Position numbers and translations under genes: made by a program | The notes under the pieces: generated by a model | What the model saw: only the letters and a program-made list of their open reading frames with translations | Database searches by the model: none | Told to the model about the DNA's origin: nothing | From: Ignavibacteriales bacterium | GTDB lineage: Bacteria > Bacteroidota > Ignavibacteria > Ignavibacteriales > Melioribacteraceae | Length of the DNA: 64,000 nucleotides | Direction of reading: 5' to 3' | NCBI GenBank assembly: GCA_020635285.1 | Contig: JACKAB010000044.1 | Location: forward strand, 558,001-622,000 | Shown here: piece by piece, positions 50,858-60,610 of the stretch | Layout of the letters: each line of letters starts with the position of its first letter | How positions within the stretch are numbered: the stretch's first letter is position 1

Positions 50858-52135
50858 ATGAGAACAGGAATAACCAAACATGAATTTAATGGAAAGCTTG
50901 TAATTGAAGATTTTTTTGAAGAAGAAAATGTAAGATGTTTTTATGAAGATGATTATTATTCAAATGAATTGATGAAAGGCCAATTTGAAATGAGTTATTT
51001 ATCAGCTAATTTTTTGAATAAATATCAGAATAGAGATAGAACAAAATTTATATTTACAGATAAAAACGGACAAAAATTAGAAGGGAGGATAACTGGTTTT
51101 AGTATTCCTACCCAATATAATGAAAGGCGAGATTTCTTAAATTTTTATGCTGATTCTTATACTCAAAATTTAATATACAGTAACAATACTCCTGTCAAAA
51201 TTGAACTAAAATATCATATTCCATATTTATCAATCTTCAATAGAAATATAATTTCTTCTTATGGACTAACTGATGACTATATTTTCAAATTTAACTCTCC
51301 TAAAGTTGAACTTAACTTAAATATTGGTAAAATTATTATAAATGATTGGGTTTGCACAAAAAAATACAATGAACCGGATTCAATATTTACAAAAGAAATG
51401 TATTTAGAACTTGAGGTTTCGATAAATGATTACAATGAAAAAGTAAATATCCTAGATTATTGGTGGGATAGAATTGAGGAAATAATATTAGGTATTTCGT
51501 TTGTAATAAACCATAGAGTTGGTTACATGGGATTTGATGCTGAATTTAAGGATGAAAAAGACAAAATAACGGAAATAATTAAATATAAATCATCTGAAAA
51601 AAAAATAGGTGATGATTTTCTTAAAGAAGTAAGTTCAGATTTTAAAAAATATTTTAGTCAAAATAATCTCACAGTTTTTCTCAACTCATTAATTGATAAA
51701 ATTAATTCGATTCCAGATATTAAAAAGAATACTATACTCTTACATATCCATTTTTGAAATACCAAACCTCCAACCTCAATTCCTTTCAACTTATTTTCTA
51801 TTAGAAGCAATATCGAAAATGATAATTGTTCCTACTAAAAAATGAAAAGTGAGAACCTGATAAAAGATGCTTCCACAAAATTGGGCATTGATATAAATAC
51901 AATAAATTTTGCTAAATCACATGTAAGACTTAAAAAATTAAATAGTGAATTAGAATGGGAGATATCTGAATATAGAAATTATTTAACACATTTTAACAAT
52001 GGTTTATATGATCTCGATTTAATTGCAAATGAACAAAGAAAAATGATTGATTTATGCAGAAAGTTAATATTTGGTTATATCAATCCAAATTTTATTGAAT
52101 GGAAGAAACCAAAAAAAACATTTTTGAAAAAATGA
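50858..52135 (+). pseudogene. ApeA-like HEPN protein, two frameshifts
   Basis: The first frame (50858-51757) is a beta-rich N-terminal region as in ApeA-type proteins. After a T5 run near 51753 the next frame reads IFEIPNLQPQFLSTYFLLEAI to an A6 run near 51839, and the third (from 51842) gives EWEISEYRNYLTHFN, holding an Rx4H HEPN motif. Joined length about 425 aa. ApeA is an antiphage HEPN ribonuclease, so the assignment is by layout: N-terminal domain plus a C-terminal HEPN bearing Rx4H. The stop overlaps the ATG of the next gene (ATGA). Confidence 0.55.
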
Positions 52136-53798
52136 ATATTTCAAATTACGGTACAAGATTTATCGAGCATAAACATTTTCTTAAATTATGTTCAGATTTA
52201 GATATTAACCAATTTAGTTTAGGTAAAGATGAACAATGGTTAGAATTACAAGAAAAAGAAAAATATTATTTCCTGTTAAAAGAATCATTTATCCAAGAAA
52301 CTATTTAAAAACTGTTTATAAAATTAGAAATAGCAATAGAACGTTTGGCAGTGATTTAATTGAAGTTCCAGAAAAACATAAAACAATTCATAAATTATAT
52401 GAAAACATAAATTACTTTGACGTACGTAATTCATTATTTCATGTTTTTGATACGAATAAAGCTCAGTATAGCAACTACATTAAAAATCCCTTAAAATTAA
52501 AATTTAAACCATGGAAAGAATATAAATTTAAGGTTGGTAATTTCCGTGGGCACAATGAATTCATTAACGATACTAGACATTATTATAGTTACTGGCAAGC
52601 TTATTATTTCTATGAAATAACTCAAGCTAGTAAACTTGAATTAACTGTAAATCATTTTAATTATGATCCAGAATTATTCAACTTTACTAATAATTTTCCT
52701 AGAGAGTTAATTTTTAATAGAAGATTTTTCTTCAGAAAATCAAAAGTTGAAAGTGATTTTCTTGGTCAAGCAAAATATTTTGATATTCTTTCTTTCTATA
52801 TTCAGACAAAACATAAACTTGGGAATTTTGTTTATGGAAGAATTTCAGAAATGTTTAATGAAAAACGGGAGAATCGATATAAAATACTTGAGAAAAAAAT
52901 TGCGCGATTTGTATTAAAAAAATATGTAGTTACTGAAAAGGAGTTATTTGACTTTCTGACATTTCTTTGCCAAAAATATGATTTGTATAAAAGAGATAAA
53001 AAAGAAAAATTAACAGAGATGTTGAGATTGGATATTAATAGATGGATTTCGTTAATGACAGATGGATTGAATTTAGAGTATGAACAAATAAATAAAAAAT
53101 TAGGAAGAGTAATTACAGATTTCAGAAATACTTTAGATGTAATATTTCCAAAACCATTTGCTGAAGAAAGAGAAAATGTATTATATACTTTAAGTTCTGC
53201 ATTAACAAGCAAAATAAGTTTTTACAGATATAATGATATACCAAAAGAAAAAGTTGAGGAATTTTTTGAATTTCTGGAAAAGAACAACTTACACTTATTT
53301 TATTATTCATTGGGTCAGATAAATATTTCTATGTATCGTGATACAAGTGTGTACATACATGTTTTTTATTTGTCGCTTTTATTTGAAAATATTCTTAAAA
53401 AAATTGGAAGAAATGCTTCGGATACAGAATTAGTTGATTTTTTTAATTCTCCAAAAATGTTAAAGCAGGCTATAGTAAAATATTACAATGATGAGGATTG
53501 GAGTTCGATTCTTCAAGAAAAATGGAAAATATATACATCATTCTCGCCGAGTTTAGATGTAAACAATAGACTATTCCATGAAATAAAAGAGTCAACATTT
53601 TCTGTAAATGAAAACAATAACAATATTATAAAGATGTTTTTAACTTGTGGTTTAGCGAGAAATCTATCTGCACATGAACATTCAAAAGTTTTCACAAACG
53701 ATATAGATATATTTTTAACTTTAGTAAATAATGTAGTAGCTGCAATCTGGTTTACTTATAAGTACGCTTTGGATAAAGGATTAATTAGTAAATATTAA
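52132..53798 (+). pseudogene. Second, larger HEPN-motif protein coupled to the ApeA-like gene; one frameshift
   Basis: The ATG at 52132 overlaps the previous stop and gives MNISNYGTRFIEHKHFLKL. In the A-rich stretch near 52260 the frame changes to the long one, which continues RIIYPRNYLKTVYKIRNSNRTF and runs to 53798, about 555 aa in all. Near the end is TCGLARNLSAHEHS, an R-N-x3-H HEPN-type motif. The rest is helical with Lys/Phe-rich blocks and no known family. Adjacent HEPN proteins could form a heteromeric RNase, or one could hold the other in check. Confidence 0.5.
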
Positions 53799-53889
53799 CA
53801 TTGGTTTGCCTTATTGTAAAAATAAATCTTAATTTGTTACCGATAATAGAGTTAGTTATTTTTAAATAAAATACTAAAAAAATTATTGT

Positions 53890-54774
53890 ATGTACTATAG
53901 AAGAAAAATATTGCTTGCATTGTTGGATGTGTTTGATTCGGAGTTAGGTAAATTAGATCTGCAAAAATTAATGCTGGTGTTTACTAATAAACAATCTAAA
54001 CCTTCCTTTTATTTTGTGCCTTATAAATATGGTGCATTTTCTTTTCAAGCAAATGCCGATCTTAAAACAATGATTAAATACAATCAAGTTAAGGAAGAAA
54101 ATAGTAACTGGTTCAAAATAGACACAAAAAACTACTTAAAAGAAATTTCTAATACAGATCGTATTTTAATGATTAGATTATCTGAAGAATTCAAAGATTT
54201 TAAGACTGACGATTTAATAAAATATACATATATCAATTATCCTTATTTTGCTATTAAAAGTTTAATTGCAGAAGAAAGATTAAGTAAAAAAGATTTTGAA
54301 AAAATAAAATCAGTAACTCCTAAATCAAGTATTAAAAAACTTTATACAATTGGATATGAAGGATTAACATCCGAAGAATATTTTAACAAACTGATTAATT
54401 TAGATATAAAAGTTTTGTGTGATGTAAGAAATTTTCCTAGAAGTATGAAGTATGGATTTTCTAAAAATCAGTTAAAAAATGCTTGTGAAAATTTAGGAAT
54501 AAAATATGTTCACCTTCCGGAGTTAGGAATTAAATCGGATAAAAGAAAAGAGTTGAATACTCAATTGGATTATGATAAACTTTTTGAAGAATATAATAAG
54601 ACTACCTTAAAATCTAATTTAGAAGATCAACAATTTATTTTACATTTATTAGAAAAATATAAACGTGTTGCATTAACTTGTTTTGAAAAAAACACACATC
54701 AATGTCACCGAATACCCTTATCAACTTCTATTAAAGAGCTTTCTAAAAGTAAATTAGGTATACAAAATATTTAA
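53890..54774 (+). CDS. DUF488 protein with N-terminal Panacea/SocA-like domain
   Basis: 294 aa. The first ~140 residues (KILLALLDVFDSELGKLDLQKLMLVF...YKYGAFSF) resemble the SocA/Panacea fold known from antitoxins. The second half is DUF488: LYTIGYEGLTSEEYFNKLI, VLCDVRNFPRSMKYGFSK, YVHLPELGI and the Cys/His end ALTCFEKNTHQCHR. DUF488 function is unknown, but it is frequent in genomic islands. It overlaps the next gene by one base (TAATG). Confidence 0.8.
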   Translation: MYYRRKILLALLDVFDSELGKLDLQKLMLVFTNKQSKPSFYFVPYKYGAFSFQANADLKTMIKYNQVKEENSNWFKIDTKNYLKEISNTDRILMIRLSEEFKDFKTDDLIKYTYINYPYFAIKSLIAEERLSKKDFEKIKSVTPKSSIKKLYTIGYEGLTSEEYFNKLINLDIKVLCDVRNFPRSMKYGFSKNQLKNACENLGIKYVHLPELGIKSDKRKELNTQLDYDKLFEEYNKTTLKSNLEDQQFILHLLEKYKRVALTCFEKNTHQCHRIPLSTSIKELSKSKLGIQNI

Positions 54775-55580
54775 TGGCTATTCAGAAAGTACTGATTACC
54801 GTTAAGACATATCCAACATTATCCAGACGTTATGATGAATTAGTTTGTACAGCAGGTGTGTTGGAAGATGGAACATGGATTAGAATATATCCTGTTCCAT
54901 TTCGAAAACTTGATTACGTTAAACAATATAAAAAGTATGATTGGATTGAACTGGATTTAGTGAAGAACAGTAAAGATTTCAGACCGGAAAGTTATCGGCC
55001 AAGTTCCTTAGAAGCTGATATAAAAGTTATTGATCATATCGGTACAGAAGGGAATTGGCATGAAAGAAAAAAGTTTGTATTAAACGAAATTTATGAAGAT
55101 ACAATAAAATTAATTTCTGAAGCAAAGGATAAAAATAATCAAAAATCAATCGCTGTCTTTAAACCAAAAAGGGTTCATGATTTTATTTATACTGAAGATT
55201 CAAAAGAGTGGGATCCTAAAAAAGTTGAAGTGATGAACAAAATGAAAATCTTTGAAAAAAGAGATGGTGAATTTAAAATAGTAAGAAAACTGCCATATAA
55301 ATTTTATTACAAAGTAGAAGATTCAAATGGTAAAATAAGAACTATGATGATTGAAGATTGGGAAACGGGCGCTCTATTTTGGAACATGATGAAAAAATAT
55401 AATAATGAAAAAACTGCTTGTGAAAAAGTTAAACAAAAATATTTAGATGATTTTTCAACAAAACATGATTTGTATTTAATATTAGGAACAACTCAAAAAT
55501 ATCACCATGTTGCCCCAAATCCATTTATTATTATTGGAACTATATATCCCCAAAAAGAGGATGAAAATTTATTTGGGTGA
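54774..55580 (+). CDS. Conserved hypothetical paired with DUF488
   Basis: 268 aa. MAIQKVLITVKTYPTLSRRYDELVCTAGV...GTWIRIYPVPFRKL begins a conserved uncharacterised family often found directly after DUF488 genes. The C-terminal half includes YKFYYKVEDSNGKIRTMMIEDWE and LILGTTQKYHH. No catalytic motif identified. Start codon overlaps the DUF488 stop, so the two work together. Confidence 0.7.
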   Translation: MAIQKVLITVKTYPTLSRRYDELVCTAGVLEDGTWIRIYPVPFRKLDYVKQYKKYDWIELDLVKNSKDFRPESYRPSSLEADIKVIDHIGTEGNWHERKKFVLNEIYEDTIKLISEAKDKNNQKSIAVFKPKRVHDFIYTEDSKEWDPKKVEVMNKMKIFEKRDGEFKIVRKLPYKFYYKVEDSNGKIRTMMIEDWETGALFWNMMKKYNNEKTACEKVKQKYLDDFSTKHDLYLILGTTQKYHHVAPNPFIIIGTIYPQKEDENLFG

Positions 55581-55730
55581 TTTTATTAATTTCTCTTTTT
55601 TAAAATTAAATTTTTCATGTCTTAATCATTCTCTCCCAATCTAACAAATACATTTATCAAACGGTATTTCATAATTGATAATTCTTAGTAGTTATAAATA
55701 ATATTTTTTAACAAAAGAAGGAGTTTTATC

Positions 55731-56036
55731 ATGGCAAAGTGGGCAGACTATTTAATATCGGCTGTAAAATATGACAAAGAACATAAGCATATTGAAGAAG
55801 TTAAAGCACATGAAGATAAAGAGGATAGTATTGGGGCAGCAAAAATTTATTCAAGAATGGAAATTGTTAATGCTATTGGTAGAGGTGTTACATTTGTGAC
55901 AATTTATAAAAATGATAAGGGAAGTTGGAATAAAGGACAGAAGGTGTTTGTAGTAACAATTAACAGTAAAAAATACATTAAAACTGTTGAAAATAATAGG
56001 GAAGAGGATAACTTAGAGAATTTACCGGAATTTTAA
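55731..56036 (+). CDS. DUF3892 protein
   Basis: 101 aa. WADYLISAVKYDKEHKHIEEVKAHED, MEIVNAIGRGVTFVTIYK, then KVFVVTINSKKYIKTVENN: a short beta-rich family (DUF3892) found beside phage and defence genes. AAGGAG lies 8 bases before the ATG. Function unknown. Intact. Confidence 0.8.
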   Translation: MAKWADYLISAVKYDKEHKHIEEVKAHEDKEDSIGAAKIYSRMEIVNAIGRGVTFVTIYKNDKGSWNKGQKVFVVTINSKKYIKTVENNREEDNLENLPEF

Positions 56037-56073
56037 CCGGTTAGCATTACATTAAAAACTGATAGGAGGTTTT

Positions 56074-56247
56074 ATGAAATTTCATGTTTACAAAGATAGT
56101 AGAGCAGAATGGCGTTGGAGATTAAAAGCCACAAACGGTAAAATTATTGCAACTTCCGGTGAAGGCTACAATAATAAGCAAGATTGTTTACATGCCATTG
56201 ATTTGATTAAAACTTATTCACCAATTGCAGAAGTTGTTGAAGATTGA
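56074..56247 (+). CDS. DUF1508 (YegP-like) protein
   Basis: 57 aa with a strong AGGAGG before the ATG. KFHVYKDSRAEWRWRLKATNGKIIA, SGEGYNNKQDCLHAIDLIK is the YegP/DUF1508 repeat (F.I..D..G.WRWRL.A.NG..IA.SGE.Y..K). Small alpha/beta protein of unknown function. It is the last intact gene before the giant palindrome. Confidence 0.85.
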   Translation: MKFHVYKDSRAEWRWRLKATNGKIIATSGEGYNNKQDCLHAIDLIKTYSPIAEVVED

Positions 56248-56340
56248 TTTTATGATTTTTTTTGACATAAAAATTTTTATTTTAAGCAATAGAATTTTAA
56301 AAATAGACTCATTTTAACAAAGGATAACTAAAGGTTATGC

Positions 56341-56856
56341 ATGAAAATATGCTTACATACTATTTGGGAAATTGGTCAAAAATATATAGGCGGTACGGAA
56401 CGATTCCTAATAAATCTTAGCAAAGAATTAGAAATATTTGGTCACGAACCTTTCATTGTTTGTTCCAGCAAAACTGAAGAAACTTATGTAGAAGGTGTTA
56501 AAGTACTTGGTCGCTTTGGAATAAAAAAAGAGTACAATTTTGATAAATACTCATGTTTTTCTTCTAAATTTATAAAACAAGAAATTATCGGAGAAAAATA
56601 TTCTACCAATTCACTAAAAAGATTATCAGAATATACACAAACACAAATAGAAGATATTGACGCAGATATTTTTCATTTTAATTCTTTTATCTCTGCATCT
56701 TTTTTAACCCCTAAGCCTTATTATATAGTTACTAATCATGAAAATAATTTGGAATACGATGGATATTGGGGTAACGGGTTCTTTAATTTTTTTAAAAGAG
56801 AAGTCTCCAGTAAAAGTAACAACTCTTATAAAATTCAATTAAAACATTCACCCTAA
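56341..56856 (+). pseudogene. GT4-type glycosyltransferase, truncated; left arm of the palindrome
   Basis: 171 codons: CLHTIWEIGQKYIGGTERFLINLSKELEIFGH is the N-terminal GT-B motif (GGTERF) and ADIFHFNSFISASFLT the usual acceptor-side region. It stops at 56856, where a normal enzyme would run ~200 residues further. Downstream bases on this strand still have broken coding character (FSDIALEAFSISILSTKE). The start codon and ribosome site lie inside the 29-base outer repeat. Probably non-functional. Confidence 0.75.
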
Positions 56857-57737
56857 AGGGCATTATGCTTTATTATTTTAATAAAGTATTTCAACTTTTA
56901 GAAAATTTATTATAAGATACGATAGAACTATTAGTTCATATTTTATTATTAAAAATATACAACATATTTGAAAAAATCTATACTCTTTTTTAACAAAATA
57001 AACTTATAGTTTGATTATTCAAGATTTCAAATTTTCAAATAAATTTCCGATATAGCTCTTGAAGCATTCTCTATATCAATACTTTCAACAAAGGAATATA
57101 TTCTTCACGATTTCGATTTAAGGTAGTAATTAAAAAAAGCTCTGAAAGTAGATGCTATCAATCATTTGAAAAGATTCGTGTTTGAAAAAAATCTACAAAA
57201 TGAACAAAAAAGTTATTACGTTTTTTATATATTCATATATCATATAAAATATTGATGTTGTTATTTCCTAAAAGATAAAGCTTCAGATATAGACTTGCCA
57301 TATCTGAAGCTTATCTTTAGGTATAACAACATAATATTTCTGATATACCTACTTATAATATCTGAAAACGTAATAACTTTTGAACGTTCTATTTTTTTTA
57401 TATCGCCACATCTTTTCAAATTCTGATTTATATCTTCAGAGCATTTTTTAATTGATACCTTAAATCGAAATCTTGAAAGATATATTCCTTTTTTTAGTAT
57501 TGAAAAAGATATACAGAATGCGCAAATATCGTGTCCTTTTGAAAATTTCAAATAATTAATAATCAAAATAAAAGTTTACTTCATTTAAAAAAAGAGTATT
57601 CTTTTCTCAAATTCATTTTCTATTTTTTTAATAATAAAATATGAAAGAATAGTTCTATCGTATCTTATAATAAATTTTTTTAACAGTTAAATACTTTTAG
57701 GACAAATAAATAATTTAATGCCCTTTAGGTGTGAATG

Positions 57738-58295
57738 TTTAATTCTAATTTTATGACGATTTGTTACTTTTCTGGAACTTGTTCACTTGGGAAAATTAAA
57801 TACCAGTTAAATATCCATTAGTATTCCATTATTATTTTCTGAACTCGATTAGTAAGTCTAAACTCTGTATTGAACCAGGACTAAATTAATATCTGATGGA
57901 TTCCCTAGTTTTGACCAACAAAGATTTGCGTTTAATATCTTCTAAACTTGTCTGGTGTTATCATTCTGATGTCTAGGAAAGTCAAGTTTAATATTTTCTA
58001 ATCTCCGATAATTTCTTGCATTTTCAAATTTATCCAATACAAACATATCAGGATTTATTAAATCATCTTTTTGACAATTATTCCAATAGCGACCAGTACT
58101 TTTGAGGCCTCTGTACGTCCTTTATTTGCTATTTGAATTTTGCAAGAAAAAACAATGAAAGGTTCAACGACATAATTCCTTCTAAATTTTATCACTACTT
58201 GTGATCTATAAAGAAATCTAGTAATTTCTTTACCTAGAATATATTTTTAACCAAAGCTATCAAATTATTACTTATTAAATTAAGTAAACTCTCAT
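57738..58295 (-). pseudogene. Inverted, decayed copy of the same glycosyltransferase gene
   Basis: Read on the minus strand this aligns base for base with the plus-strand gene at 56341-56856. Examples are GAACCTTTCATTGTTT with the following CAAAA, AAAGTACTGGTCGCT against AAAGTACTTGGTCGCT, and AAAAGTAACAA with CATAAAATT against TATAAAATT. Many indels and stops remove the frame. It shows the palindrome arose by inverted duplication of a gene-containing segment. Confidence 0.8.
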
Positions 58296-59275
58296 GCATA
58301 ACCTTTAGTTATCCTTTGTTGGGGATAACTATGATTCAAGCATAATAAGGTCTTTGCGGGGTGTTTTGATTTTAGGATTTGTTTTTGTTTTGTGTTATTT
58401 ACGTGAGTATAAATTTGAGTCGTTAGAATTGAACTATGTCCTAACATTGTTTGGATATATTTTATATCAACATCTTTTTCAAGTAGTAAAGTTGCAAATG
58501 TATGTCTGAACATGTGAGGTGTAATATTTTTTTGAATTGAGGAATTGGCTGCGAGTTTTCGAACAATAGTTCTTATTGATTGATCGGATAACTTATTCCC
58601 TAAGCGATTGATTAAAAAATAACTACCAGAACTTTCAATTTTATTTTTAAATAATTTATAATAGTCTTGTAATATTTTTAGTGTTTCTTTGTTACAAATG
58701 TTTATTATTCTTTCCTTATTTCCTTTCCCTTTAATTTTTATTAACCCGGAATTGATATTTATATTTTCCTTTTTTAAGTCCGCAATTTCCGATACTCTTG
58801 CGCCAGTTGTAAATAACAATTCTATAACTACAAGGTTTCTAAGTTTATCAGCATAAGAATATGAGGTAAGAGTATTTCCCGATGAGATTTGCTTGTAAGC
58901 AGTTTTAAGAATATTGAATACTTCTGACTTATTCATTGCTTTCGGAAGCACTTTCGGCTCTCGTATTTTGATTCGCATTTTCCTAAATGGATTAATATTT
59001 ATTATATCTTCAAATTCAAGATAGTTGAACATAGCTTTAATCACGGCAATTTTTCTTTTTACCGATTTTGGTTTTAACTCAGTTATAGAAATCAAAAATT
59101 CTCTAAGTTCATGTTTTGTTACATCTGAAATAGCAGGTGAATATTCATTTTTGACAAAAAAATTTTGCAGCTGCATTAAATCAATTTTATATGCCTTAAT
59201 GGTTTTAGGACTTAAGTTTTTTTCGTAAATGCAATGATTTATGAAATCATTTATGGATTTGATTATTTTCATCAT
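58292..59275 (-). CDS. Tyrosine recombinase/integrase (XerC/D-like)
   Basis: 327 aa. N-terminal SAM-like core-binding domain (SPKTIKAYKIDLMQLQNFFVKNE) and C-terminal catalytic domain with TTGARVSEIADLK (Arg I), KGKGNKERIINI (Lys), HMFRHTFATLL (His-x-x-Arg), LGHSS (His) and TQIYTHVN (Tyr nucleophile). All catalytic residues are present. It lacks the extra motif of integron integrases. Its 3' end runs into the outer repeat of the giant palindrome (the last codons are written by the repeat), so the repeat ends are natural candidates for its binding sites. It may mobilise the downstream module or invert the 2-kb segment. Confidence 0.9.
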   Translation of the reverse strand: MMKIIKSINDFINHCIYEKNLSPKTIKAYKIDLMQLQNFFVKNEYSPAISDVTKHELREFLISITELKPKSVKRKIAVIKAMFNYLEFEDIININPFRKMRIKIREPKVLPKAMNKSEVFNILKTAYKQISSGNTLTSYSYADKLRNLVVIELLFTTGARVSEIADLKKENININSGLIKIKGKGNKERIINICNKETLKILQDYYKLFKNKIESSGSYFLINRLGNKLSDQSIRTIVRKLAANSSIQKNITPHMFRHTFATLLLEKDVDIKYIQTMLGHSSILTTQIYTHVNNTKQKQILKSKHPAKTLLCLNHSYPQQRITKGYA

Positions 59276-59506
59276 AGATAATTATTAGAATTAGCAGTTT
59301 AGTTGTGTTAAAAGTTAAGTCGGTGCAGCTTCATCTTATTAGTTCAAAATTTTAATACCTATAATCGATTATTATTTGCAATTACTTAGTCTTATGAATC
59401 TTAATATTTAAGTAATTCACCCCAAGATGCGATATTAAAAACGGAGACTTTTAACATTTTTATAATTATAAAAAATTTATCTAATGCACTAAAGTAAAAT
59501 TTATTA

Positions 59507-59535
59507 TTGACATCCAAAAAAAATACTCATAATTT
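59507..59535 (+). promoter_or_regulatory. Sigma-70-type promoter of the toxin-antitoxin pair
   Basis: TTGACA (59507-59512), 17-base spacer, TAATTT (59530-59535). Expected start of transcription is a few bases before the palindromic operator. Confidence 0.65.
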
Positions 59536-59548
59536 TACGGTTACAAAT

Positions 59549-59564
59549 GTATCCATATGGATAC
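59549..59564. promoter_or_regulatory. Palindromic operator GTATCCATATGGATAC
   Basis: Perfect 16-base palindrome between the -10 and the start codon of the wHTH-nucleotidyltransferase gene. This is the right place for autorepression by that gene's winged helix (inference). Confidence 0.7.
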
Positions 59565-59581
59565 AATGATAGCCATTAAAA

Positions 59582-60207
59582 ATGGATGGATTTATGATAA
59601 TAAATAGGCTCTTAAATTATCTCTTTACTGCACCAAGTATCTTTTCAGTATTAAGACAATTAAATATGAGAAATGATGGTCTTACCGGAAGAGAAATAGC
59701 AAGGTTGGAAAATATAACGCACAGAACAGCACTGAAGGCACTAGAAAATCTTGAAGCATTAAATGTAGTAACAAAAAAAAGATTGCTGGAAGATCTCATT
59801 ATTATACTATAAATAGAACTCAATATATATATAAAGAAATTGTTGCGGTAATTTTTGAAAAAGAGGTAGAATATAAGCAGAAAATATTTGATGAGCTTAA
59901 GTCCATTAAGAATGAAAATTTAATTTCGACGATAATATTTGGTAGTGTAGCAAGGAAGGAAGAGACATATGAGAGTGATTTGGATGTATGTTTTATTTAT
60001 AAGAAAAATAAAAGCGGAATTGAAGATAAAATAAATGTTTTAAGAGACAAGTTGTATGAAAGATATGGAATTAGTTTAGCTCCTTTTTATATTTTAGAAA
60101 ATGATTTCAATAATAAAGCAAAAAAAATGTTATCGCCGGTAAATAACATTTTAAGTGAGGGAATTGTAATATCTGGTAAATCGATCAAAAGGATAATCCA
60201 TGGTTAA
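59582..60207 (+). pseudogene. Winged-HTH/MNT-type nucleotidyltransferase fusion (antitoxin-like), one frameshift
   Basis: N-terminal winged helix (LRQLNMRNDGLTGREIARLENITHRTALKALENLEALNVV). At an A7 run near 59775 the frame ends early (59812); the neighbouring frame joins on as AGRSHYYTINRTQYIY and leads to a minimal nucleotidyltransferase domain, IIFGSVARKEETYESDLDVCFIYKK, with GS and the DxD pair intact, ending at 60207. It overlaps the HEPN gene by 8 bases. In MNT-HEPN pairs the MNT protein neutralises the HEPN toxin by adding AMP. A fused wHTH would also allow autoregulation through the adjacent palindrome. Confidence 0.75.
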
Positions 60208-60610
60208 AAAAATTATAAAACAAACTGTTGATTCGAATAAATATATAGATTTCAAAAATGTAGCAACAAATTTTATAGAAGGAGCAAAAGTAGCTTATGA
60301 ATTTGAATATTTCCAAGCGGCTGGCTTACTTGCAATTCATTCTGCCATAGCGTTTGCAGATGCAATTACAGTTAAACTCAAATCAGAAAAATGCAGCGGT
60401 GAAAATCATTATGAAGTATTAAACCTATTACGCGATTCAGTTCCTCAAAATAAAAATCATACACAAGCCATAAAACAATTTAAGAATTTAATCGATCATA
60501 AAAATTTAATCTCATATACAGGAGATGTTTATAATAAGAAAGATGTTGATAAAATAATGAAATATTATGAACGATTTTCCAGCTGGGCAATAACAACTCT
60601 GGATCAATAA
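60200..60610 (+). CDS. HEPN toxin-like protein partner of MNT
   Basis: 136 aa, all helical: GAKVAYEFEYFQAAGLLAIHSAIAFADAITVKLKS is the HEPN four-helix start, followed by HTQAIKQFKNLIDHKNLISYTG. The canonical RNxxxH motif is not obvious; LIDHKNLISY replaces it, as in HEPN proteins of the MNT-partner class. Overlaps the antitoxin gene by 8 bases. Probably an RNase toxin or substrate-binding partner. Confidence 0.7.
   Translation: MVKKIIKQTVDSNKYIDFKNVATNFIEGAKVAYEFEYFQAAGLLAIHSAIAFADAITVKLKSEKCSGENHYEVLNLLRDSVPQNKNHTQAIKQFKNLIDHKNLISYTGDVYNKKDVDKIMKYYERFSSWAITTLDQ

Larger units (their letters stand above)
56316..58320. repeat. ~2-kb imperfect palindrome with near-perfect outer inverted repeats
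   Basis: The outer ends (56316-56344 and 58292-58320) are a 29-base inverted match beginning AACAAAGGATAACTAAAGG; each contains ATAAC-TAAAG-GTTAT, a recombinase-type inverted core. Arms align inward all the way: GAACCTTTCATTGTTTGTTC (56444) has its complement at about 58165; CCTAAAGGG (56852) pairs with CCCTTTAGG (57721); AAAGTTATTACGTTTT (about 57210) with its complement at 57367; and the centre is GCTTCAGATAT (57280) against ATATCTGAAGC (57300). Arms are about 1 kb. Identity is roughly 65% in the coding part and higher near the centre and at the outer ends. Confidence 0.85.

Noticed and set aside
57261..57566. A 101-codon reverse-strand gene at the palindrome centre
   Set aside because: It lies wholly in the palindrome and mirrors decayed sequence of the other arm; no ribosome site or known domain.
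56316..58345. Integron attC sites or a cassette array at the palindrome ends
   Set aside because: The ends carry TAACAAA and GTTATGC, reminiscent of attC boxes, but they are far too short, the inner boxes are missing, and the recombinase lacks the integron-integrase insertion.
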